The notes below the pieces were generated by a model. It saw only the letters and a program-made list of their open reading frames with translations. It searched no databases and was not told where the DNA came from. A stretch of 64,000 bases of DNA from Streptomyces sp. ISL-100 (GTDB lineage: Bacteria > Actinomycetota > Actinomycetes > Streptomycetales > Streptomycetaceae), in contig NZ_JAGGOK010000036.1 of the NCBI RefSeq assembly GCF_018614615.1, forward strand, positions 62,001-126,000. The letters run 5' to 3'. The position numbers and the translations under genes were made by a program. Below are positions 57,890 through 64,000 of this stretch, piece after piece; positions within the stretch are counted from its first letter, which is position 1, and each line of letters begins with the position of its first letter.

Positions 57890-58347
57890 AGCGCCGCCGC
57901 ACCACCACCCTCGCGACAGCCGCAGTCCTGGCCACAGGCCTCGTACTGACCGGCTGCTCCTCCGGGAACGACGACAAGCCCCGGCTGAACATCAGCGGGG
58001 CCTTCATGCCGGAGCCCGTCATGGACGACATGGCCGCCGGCTTCCTCACCGTCAGGAACGGCAGCGACACCGCGGACAAGCTCACCGCCGTCACCAGCGA
58101 CATCGCGGGCCAGGTCCAGATCCACGAGACCAAGAACCAGAAGATGCAGGAGGTCACGTCCTTCGACATCCCCGCGAACGGCGAGCTCGATCTGGAGCGC
58201 GGCGGGAACCACATGATGTTCCTGAACCTCAAGAAGAAGCCCAAGCAGGGCGAGAAGGTGTCCGTGGAGCTGCACTTCGAGAAGGCCGGCCCGATCAAGG
58301 CCGAGCTTCCCGTGAAGGAGTCCACCCACAACCCCAAGAAGCAGTGA
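57886..58347 (+). CDS. PCuAC copper chaperone lipoprotein (ECuC-like)
   Basis: The lipobox is LTGC followed by SSG. The cupredoxin-like PCuAC fold carries the H-x10-M...H-x-M copper motif: VQIHETKNQKMQEV and GGNHMMFLNL. It binds extracellular Cu(I) and passes it to Sco. The C-terminus EKAGPIKAELPVKESTH closes the fold. Translationally coupled to sco (GTGA overlap). Confidence 0.92.
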   Translation: MKRRRTTTLATAAVLATGLVLTGCSSGNDDKPRLNISGAFMPEPVMDDMAAGFLTVRNGSDTADKLTAVTSDIAGQVQIHETKNQKMQEVTSFDIPANGELDLERGGNHMMFLNLKKKPKQGEKVSVELHFEKAGPIKAELPVKESTHNPKKQ

Positions 58348-58361
58348 GGGACTGACACACC

Positions 58362-60275
58362 ATGCCGGTAACCGCCCCGCGCTTCGGAGCAGCCGCAGTG
58401 ATCAGACTGCTGCTCATCACCACGACACTCCTCGGCACCCTGCTCGCAGGAGCCGCACCCGCGTCCGCGCACGCAGCGCTCACGGGAAGCGACCCGAAGG
58501 ACGGGGCGGTTGTCGCCACCGCGCCCAAGCACATCACCCTCACGTTCTCCGAAAAGATCGCTCTCGGGAACGACTCGATCCGCGTACTGGAACCGAGCGG
58601 GAAACGCTCCGACACCGGTGAAGTACGCGACATGAGCAGCGGAAGCGTCGTCCAATACGGCGTTCCCCTGCACACAGGGCTGCCCGACGGCACGTACACC
58701 GTCGCCTGGCAGGCCGTCTCCGCCGACAGCCACCCCATCTCCGGCGCCTTCACCTTCTCCATCGGCGCCCCCTCCAAGACCACCGTCGCCCTGCCCGAAG
58801 AGCCCGCGGGCGGCGGCCTCGTCGGCACGCTCTACGGCATCGCCCGCTACACCTCGTACGCCGGCTTCATCCTGCTCGTCGGCGGCGGCGCCTTCGTGCT
58901 CGCCTGCTGGCAACGCGGCGCCGGCGAACGGCCACTGCAACGCCTCGTCGTCCAGGGCTGGATCACCCTCACCGCCTCCACCCTGGCCATGCTGCTGCTG
59001 CGCGCCCCCTACACCGGCTCGGGAAAGCTCGCCGACGCCTTCGACCTGAGCGGGCTCAAGGCCGTACTGGACACAAAGACCGGCGCCTCACTCGTCTCAC
59101 GGCTGCTGCTGCTCGGCGCGGCCGCGCTCTTCGTCGCCGTGCTGTTCGGCGCGTACGCCAAGAGGGACGACCCGGCAGAAAAGAAGGACCTCACCTTCGG
59201 GCTCGCCCTCGGCGGCGGAGTCATGGCCGCCGGGATCGCGGCCACCTGGGCGCTCTCCGAGCACGCGTCGACCGGCCTCCAGCCCGCCGTCGCGATGCCC
59301 GTCGACGTAATTCACCTGCTGGCCGTCGCGACCTGGCTCGGCGGCCTCGCCGCGCTCCTGGTCGCGCTCTACCGGGTGCCGACCATCGAACGTACCGCCG
59401 TACGCAACTTCTCCCGCGTCGCCTTCGCCAGCGTCGCCGTACTGGCCGCGACCGGGATCTACCAGTCCTGGCGGCAGGTCGGCTCCTGGTCGGCACTGAC
59501 CGGGACGGCGTACGGGCAGCTCCTGCTCGTCAAGATCGCACTGGTCGCCGTCCTCGTCGGCATCGCCTGGATCTCACGGCGCTGGACGGGGCGGCTGGCC
59601 GAGAGGGCTATCGCCGAGGAGGAGGGGGAGGAGGCGGCGGAGGCCACCGCGGTCGGCGAGGAGACGGCCGAGGAGCCCGAGCCGGTCACCGTCCCCGAAG
59701 ACCCCGCGCGGGCCGCCCAGCTCGCCCGCCAGAAAGCCGCGGTGGCCACCGCGCGCGTGAAGCGGGTACGGGACGCCGACCCCGGGCGGCTCGGGCTGCG
59801 CCGCTCCGTGCTGACGGAGGCCGCGGTCGCCGTGGTGCTGCTGGCCGTGACGACCGTACTGACGAGCACCGAACCCGGACGCACCGAGGAGAAGGAGGCG
59901 GGGAAGAGCGAGACCTCCACCGCCGCCCCCACCGGCCTGGTCAAGGTCCGCCTCCCCTTCGACACGGGCGGCGAGGACGGCAAGGGCACCGCGAGGATCG
60001 AACTCGACCCGGCCCGCTCGGGCGGCAACACCCTGCACGTTTGGCTGGAGCGGCCCAACGGACGTGCCATGGACGCACCGGAAGTGAAGGTCGCGTTCAC
60101 GCACAACGCCAAGGAAATCGGACCGCTGCCCGCCGCCCCCGACCGCATCGCCACCGGACACTGGAGTGCCACCGCGGTGCAGATCCCCATGCCCGGGACG
60201 TGGGAGATCGAAGTGACCGTACGCACCTCCGACATCGACCAAGTGACCGTCAAGAAGAACGTGAAGATCGGCTGA
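58362..60275 (+). CDS. CopC-CopD fusion copper transport protein
   Basis: The 637-residue protein has a signal peptide ending ASA-HAALTGSD, so the mature N-terminal His is the CopC Cu(II) ligand. The other CopC ligands lie near ADSHPISGAF. A CopD-type membrane domain follows from about residue 150, with eight or so helices (RYTSYAGFILLVGGGAFVLA, MPVDVIHLLAVATWLGGLAA). A Glu-rich cytoplasmic loop, one more helix, and a C-terminal extracellular beta domain of YtkA-like type (LRVWLERPNG pattern: LHVWLERPNG) complete it. It probably imports copper for the chaperones encoded upstream. Confidence 0.9.
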   Translation: MPVTAPRFGAAAVIRLLLITTTLLGTLLAGAAPASAHAALTGSDPKDGAVVATAPKHITLTFSEKIALGNDSIRVLEPSGKRSDTGEVRDMSSGSVVQYGVPLHTGLPDGTYTVAWQAVSADSHPISGAFTFSIGAPSKTTVALPEEPAGGGLVGTLYGIARYTSYAGFILLVGGGAFVLACWQRGAGERPLQRLVVQGWITLTASTLAMLLLRAPYTGSGKLADAFDLSGLKAVLDTKTGASLVSRLLLLGAAALFVAVLFGAYAKRDDPAEKKDLTFGLALGGGVMAAGIAATWALSEHASTGLQPAVAMPVDVIHLLAVATWLGGLAALLVALYRVPTIERTAVRNFSRVAFASVAVLAATGIYQSWRQVGSWSALTGTAYGQLLLVKIALVAVLVGIAWISRRWTGRLAERAIAEEEGEEAAEATAVGEETAEEPEPVTVPEDPARAAQLARQKAAVATARVKRVRDADPGRLGLRRSVLTEAAVAVVLLAVTTVLTSTEPGRTEEKEAGKSETSTAAPTGLVKVRLPFDTGGEDGKGTARIELDPARSGGNTLHVWLERPNGRAMDAPEVKVAFTHNAKEIGPLPAAPDRIATGHWSATAVQIPMPGTWEIEVTVRTSDIDQVTVKKNVKIG

Positions 60276-60278
60276 CCC

Positions 60279-61547
60279 GTGAGCAACAACGACGTGAGCG
60301 ACAACGGCATCTCCAGGAGGCGGCTGCTCGGCACCGCGGGCGCGGCCGGAGCCGCCGGCCTCGCACTCGGCGCCACGGGTGTGTACGCAACAGCTTCTGA
60401 CGCCGGTACGTCCGCCTCCTCGGGCGCCCAGGCCCTGACGTCCGTCGGCTCCACCGCCGTCCCCTTCCACGGCAAGCACCAGGCCGGCATCACCACGCCC
60501 CTCCAGGCCCGCGGCCACCTCGTCGCCTTCGACCTCGCCCCCGGCGCCGGACGCAAGGAGGCAGCGGCGCTGCTGCGGCGATGGTCGGCAGCCGCGCGCA
60601 CGATGATGGCGGGTGACCCATTCGGGGACGCCGACACCGGTGTGGCGCTGGACGCGGGCCCCTCCTCGCTGACCATCACCTTCGGCTTCGGACGCACCTT
60701 CTTCGGCCGTACGGGACTGAACGCGCGGCGCCCAGCCGCCCTCGATCCGCTCCCCGACTTCTCCTCCGACCACCTCGACGCCCGCCGCAGCAACGGCGAC
60801 CTGTGGGTACAGATCGGCGCCGACGACTCCCTGGTCGCCTTTCACGCTTTGCGAGCGATCCAGAGAGAGGCCGGCGACGCCGCCCGGGTGCGGTGGCAGA
60901 TGAACGGTTTCAACCGTTCCCCGGGGGCAACCGCGCAGCCCATGACAGCCCGCAATCTCATGGGACAGATCGACGGTACGGGCAACCCGAAGCCGTCCGA
61001 GGCCGACTTCGACCGGCGGATCTTCGTGCCCGCGAACGCCGCGGGAGCCGAGGGGCCCGCGTGGATGGCGGGCGGCTCGTACGCCGTCGTACGCCGCATC
61101 CGCATGCTCCTCGACGACTGGGAGAAGCTGCCGCGCGGCGAACAGGAAACGGTCATCGGCCGCCGCAAGAGCGACGGAGCGCCGCTGACGGGCGGCAGCG
61201 AGACCACCGAGCTCGACCTCGACAAGACCGGCCCCGACGGCAAACTCGTCATCGCCTCCAACGCCCACGCCCGCATCTCCGCGCCCGAGCAGAACGGCGG
61301 CGCGGCGATGCTGCGCCGACCGTTCTCGTACCACGACGGGATCGGTGAGGACGGGACGCCGGACGCCGGACTGCTCTTCATCTGCTGGCAGGCGGACCCC
61401 CTGCGCGGCTTCGTACCGGTGCAGCGCAAGCTCGACCGGGGGGACGCTCTTTCGCCGTTCATCCGACACGAGGCGAGCGGGCTGTTCGCGGTGCCGGGCG
61501 GGGCGCGCGACGGGGAGTACGTGGGGCAGCGGCTGCTGGAGTCCTGA
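60279..61547 (+). CDS. dtpA: Dye-decolorising heme peroxidase, Tat-exported (DtpA-like)
   Basis: The 422-residue DyP peroxidase has a twin-arginine signal (ISRRRLLGTAGAAG). The DyP GxxDG motif is in LMGQIDGTGNPKP, with the distal Asp. The expected basic residue after it is in IFVPAN, and the heme-binding segment near MLRRPFSYHDG is present. In S. lividans, DtpA is encoded with Sco and ECuC and takes part in copper delivery for GlxA-dependent hyphal development. GTG start four bases after the CopCD stop. Confidence 0.88.
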   Translation: MSNNDVSDNGISRRRLLGTAGAAGAAGLALGATGVYATASDAGTSASSGAQALTSVGSTAVPFHGKHQAGITTPLQARGHLVAFDLAPGAGRKEAAALLRRWSAAARTMMAGDPFGDADTGVALDAGPSSLTITFGFGRTFFGRTGLNARRPAALDPLPDFSSDHLDARRSNGDLWVQIGADDSLVAFHALRAIQREAGDAARVRWQMNGFNRSPGATAQPMTARNLMGQIDGTGNPKPSEADFDRRIFVPANAAGAEGPAWMAGGSYAVVRRIRMLLDDWEKLPRGEQETVIGRRKSDGAPLTGGSETTELDLDKTGPDGKLVIASNAHARISAPEQNGGAAMLRRPFSYHDGIGEDGTPDAGLLFICWQADPLRGFVPVQRKLDRGDALSPFIRHEASGLFAVPGGARDGEYVGQRLLES

Positions 61548-61622
61548 GGGAGGGAGGGGGTGCGGGAGGCGGGCGGCACAAGTACGCACGGCTTGCTTCG
61601 TACGGCGCATTAAGGTGACCGT

Positions 61623-62558
61623 ATGTCGGCAACGCGCTATGCCTATCTCGGTCCCGAAGGCACCTTCACCGAGGTCGCCCTCCGTACGCTCCCTGAAGCC
61701 GCCACCCGGGAGCTCGTCCCGATGGTGTCCGTACCGGCCGCTCTCGACGCGGTACGCAACGGGGAGGCAGCGGCAGCGCTCGTACCGATCGAGAACTCGG
61801 TCGAGGGCGGGATCAGCGCCACCCTCGACGAGCTGACGTCCGGCGAACCGCTGATGATCTACCGCGAAGTGCTGCTGTCAATCACCTTCGCGCTGCTGGT
61901 GCGTCCCGGTACGAAGCTCGCGGACATCAAGACGGTCACCGCGCACCCCGCCGCCCAGCCGCAGGTGCGCAACTGGATGGCGGCGAACCTGCCGGACGTC
62001 CTGTGGGAGTCTGCGGCGTCGAACGCGGACGGCGCGCGGCTGGTCCAGGAGGGCCGGTACGACGCGGCCTTCGCGGGTGAGTTCGCGGCGGCGACGTACG
62101 GCCTCGAACCGCTCGTCACCGAGATCCATGACGCCGTGAACGCGCAGACCCGTTTCGTGCTGGTCGGGCGGCCCGCGCGGCCGTCGGCGCCGACCGGGGC
62201 GGACAAGACGTCGGTGGTCATCTGGCTGGGCGACGACCACCCGGGTGCGCTGCTCGAACTGCTCCAGGAATTCGCGGTGCGCGGCGTCAACCTGATGTTG
62301 ATCCAGTCGCGGCCGACGGGTGCGGGGATCGGCAACTACTGCTTCGCCGTGGACGCCGAGGGTCATATTTCCGAGCGGCGCGTGGGCGAGGCGCTGATGG
62401 GTCTTAAGCGGATCTGCCCGAATGTGCGTTTCCTCGGGTCGTATCCACGGGCCGGAGTGACGCCCCAAGAGGTGCGGTCTCTGCGGCCGGGGACCTCGGA
62501 CGCCGAGTTCGTGGCGGCTGCGGAGTGGCTGGCCCGGAGCCAGGACGGCCGGGCCTGA
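61623..62558 (+). CDS. pheA: Prephenate dehydratase
   Basis: The 311-residue enzyme converts prephenate to phenylpyruvate (phenylalanine synthesis). The catalytic PDT domain has RYAYLGPEGTFTEVALRTLP, the SVEG motif (VPIENSVEGGISATLDEL) and the TRF motif (NAQTRFVLVGR). A C-terminal ACT domain carries the ESRP-like regulatory motif as LIQSRPTG (VNLMLIQSRPTGAGIGNYCF). This is a monofunctional enzyme as usual in actinobacteria. ATG start. Confidence 0.95.
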   Translation: MSATRYAYLGPEGTFTEVALRTLPEAATRELVPMVSVPAALDAVRNGEAAAALVPIENSVEGGISATLDELTSGEPLMIYREVLLSITFALLVRPGTKLADIKTVTAHPAAQPQVRNWMAANLPDVLWESAASNADGARLVQEGRYDAAFAGEFAAATYGLEPLVTEIHDAVNAQTRFVLVGRPARPSAPTGADKTSVVIWLGDDHPGALLELLQEFAVRGVNLMLIQSRPTGAGIGNYCFAVDAEGHISERRVGEALMGLKRICPNVRFLGSYPRAGVTPQEVRSLRPGTSDAEFVAAAEWLARSQDGRA

Positions 62559-62561
62559 TCG

Positions 62562-63000
62562 TTACCCACAGAAGTTATCCACAGGGCCGGTTCTCGACCT
62601 GGGGACAAGTCGACAACGTATCCCGACATCGTCGACAAATCTGTTCACAGACCTCTCTTCCGTCCACAGGACGGCAGGTCGGGCCCTGTCACCTCAATTC
62701 CATTGATCAACTCTTTAGAGCGAGCAATTCCCACCCGAATGAGTGTGTGAAGAGGGTTTGAGCGGGGAATCCTCCGCCCCTCATGCACCTTTCGGAACGA
62801 TCTCTTCCGGCGTCCACAGATCTTTCGCACAGCCTGTGGATAAGTCACTGGAGTCGCCCATTCCTGTGGACAACCAGGTCGCCAACTCCCGCTTGAGACA
62901 AGGGGAAAGCGTCAACGGGGCCAGTATGAACTGCCCTGTTTCAGGGAATAGCGCCTGTTTTATTGACGCGCACCGGCGGCGCCGAGGTGGCCGCTCCACA
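62562..63000. promoter_or_regulatory. Cluster of DnaA boxes between pheA and serS
   Basis: DnaA-box or near-box sequences lie in the 530-bp gap: TTACCCACA (62562), perfect TTATCCACA (62575), CTGTTCACA (62641), CCGTCCACA (62660), CGTCCACA (62811), and, reversed, TGTGGATAA (62835) and TGTGGACAA (62865), then CGCTCCACA (62992). At least three are exact matches to Streptomyces boxes. The gap is AT-richer than its flanks and has no gene. Confidence 0.75.
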
Positions 63001-63088
63001 GGATTCCGATTTAGGGCAATACGGGCAAAGTGCCACGCAATGCAATATCAAGTCGATCGGCGGAAGCGGTCGCAGGTAGCCTGGTGGG

Positions 63089-64000
63089 GTGATTGACCTT
63101 CGCCTGCTCCGTGAGGACCCCGACCGTGTTCGCGCCTCCCAGCGCGCCCGTGGAGAGGACGTCGCCCTCGTCGACGCCCTCCTCTCCGCCGACGAGCGGC
63201 GCAGGTCGTCCAGCGTCCGCTTCGACGAACTCCGCTCCGAGCAGAAGTCGCTCGGCAAACTCATTCCCAAGGCCTCCGGTGACGAAAAGGCCGAGCTGCT
63301 GAAGAAGGCCGGCGAACTCTCCGCCGCCGTCAAGGCCGCCGACGCCGAACAGGACGAGGCCGCCGAGGAGTCCAAGCGCCTGCTGCTCCAGCTCGGCAAC
63401 ATCGTGCACCCCGACGTCCCCATTGGCGGCGAGGAAGACTTCGTCGTACGGGAAACCATCGGCACGCGGCGCGACTTCGCGGCCGAGGGCTTCGAGCCGA
63501 AGGACCACCTGGAGCTCGGCGAGGCGCTCGGCGCGATCGACGTCGAGCGCGGCGCCAAGGTGTCCGGCTCGCGCTTCTACTACCTGACCGGCATCGGCGC
63601 GCTCCTCGAACTCGCCCTCGTCAACGCGGCGATCGCGCAGGCCACCGAGGCCGGCCTGATCCCCATGCTGACGCCGGCGCTGGTCCGGCCGCGCGCCATG
63701 GAGGGCACGGGCTTCCTCGGCCAGGCCGCCGAGAACGTGTACCACCTGGAGAAGGACGACTACTACCTGGTCGGCACCTCCGAGGTCCCCCTCGCGGCGT
63801 ACCACATGGACGAGATCATCGACGCGGACAAGCTGCCGCTGCGGTACGCCGGATTCTCGCCCTGCTTCCGGCGCGAGGCCGGGACGTACGGGAAGGACAC
63901 CCGGGGCATCTTCCGGGTGCACCAGTTCGACAAGGTCGAGATGTTCTCGTACGTCGCCCCTGCCGACGCCGAGGCGGAGCTGGACCGGCTGCTGGCGTGG
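63089..64000 (+). CDS. serS: Seryl-tRNA synthetase, N-terminal part
   Basis: The gene runs off the window after 304 codons. The N-terminal coiled coil (MIDLRLLREDPDRVRASQRA to residue 105, with KSLGKLIPKASGDEKAELLK) binds the long variable arm of tRNA-Ser. The class II catalytic domain follows, with motif 2 in FRREAGTYGKDTRGIFRVHQ and LVGTSEVPLAAYH. Its three substrate tRNAs in this window are the CGA, GCT and TGA isoacceptors. GTG start after GGTGGG. Confidence 0.95.
   Translation, partial: MIDLRLLREDPDRVRASQRARGEDVALVDALLSADERRRSSSVRFDELRSEQKSLGKLIPKASGDEKAELLKKAGELSAAVKAADAEQDEAAEESKRLLLQLGNIVHPDVPIGGEEDFVVRETIGTRRDFAAEGFEPKDHLELGEALGAIDVERGAKVSGSRFYYLTGIGALLELALVNAAIAQATEAGLIPMLTPALVRPRAMEGTGFLGQAAENVYHLEKDDYYLVGTSEVPLAAYHMDEIIDADKLPLRYAGFSPCFRREAGTYGKDTRGIFRVHQFDKVEMFSYVAPADAEAELDRLLAW

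Overview
The window is high-GC chromosomal DNA from a Streptomyces. Evidence: GC-rich third codon positions, GTG starts, SigF and SigN as close matches to the sporulation sigma pair, a DtpA/Sco/PCuAC copper operon, an SSI-type protease inhibitor, and AICE-type integrative element genes. From memory, the backbone order (tadA, tRNA-Ser, sigF-sigN ... HtrA-like protease, DUF5926 ... copper operon, pheA, serS) follows the S. coelicolor core chromosome near SCO4038 to SCO3961, read right to left; this was not checked by search.

Layout. 1-4.7 kb: tadA, tRNA-Ser(CGA), small conserved proteins, sigF, sigN. 4.7-12 kb: accessory transport and regulation, with a MarR/MFS pair and a TetR/MFS pair, both with visible paired operators; a YceI protein; a remnant of a GT39 glycosyltransferase; and an orphan response regulator. 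12.7-17.1 kb: a metal-dependent hydrolase, small alpha/beta-barrel proteins, a divergent DUF3291/MerR pair with a near-ideal palindrome, then tRNA-Arg(ACG) and tRNA-Ser(GCT). 17.3-24.5 kb: SSI, a very long PAS/pseudokinase/receiver protein with an arginine-motif linker, an acyl-CoA ligase and an ECF-type sigma factor. 24.6-30.6 kb: a tightly coupled five-gene operon that matches, family by family, the mycobacterial igr (cholesterol side-chain) genes, followed by a DUF1906 protein.

32.44-45.23 kb: an integrated actinomycete integrative and conjugative element (AICE). It lies between 57-bp direct repeats at the 3' half of tRNA-Ser(TGA). Its core is traB-like translocase, small gene, spd (DUF2637), repSA, xis, int. 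Its RepSA appears to lack the N-terminal third. The cargo is the most unusual part of the window: a CutA homologue, an XRE/TPR regulator, and a coupled cassette of very small proteins (including a 43-residue peptide) followed by a JmjC/cupin oxygenase, an aldo/keto reductase and an APH-fold kinase. This looks like a peptide-modifying (RiPP-like) or peptide-controlled pathway of a kind I do not recognise.

45.3-64 kb: core genes resume with an HtrA-like protease, GDPD, two anti-sigma-type ATPases, a DUF5926/SEC-C protein, a catalytically altered primase-polymerase, a GAF/SpoIIE phosphatase, Xaa-Pro aminopeptidase, the copper-handling and DyP peroxidase operon, pheA, a cluster of DnaA boxes, and the start of serS.
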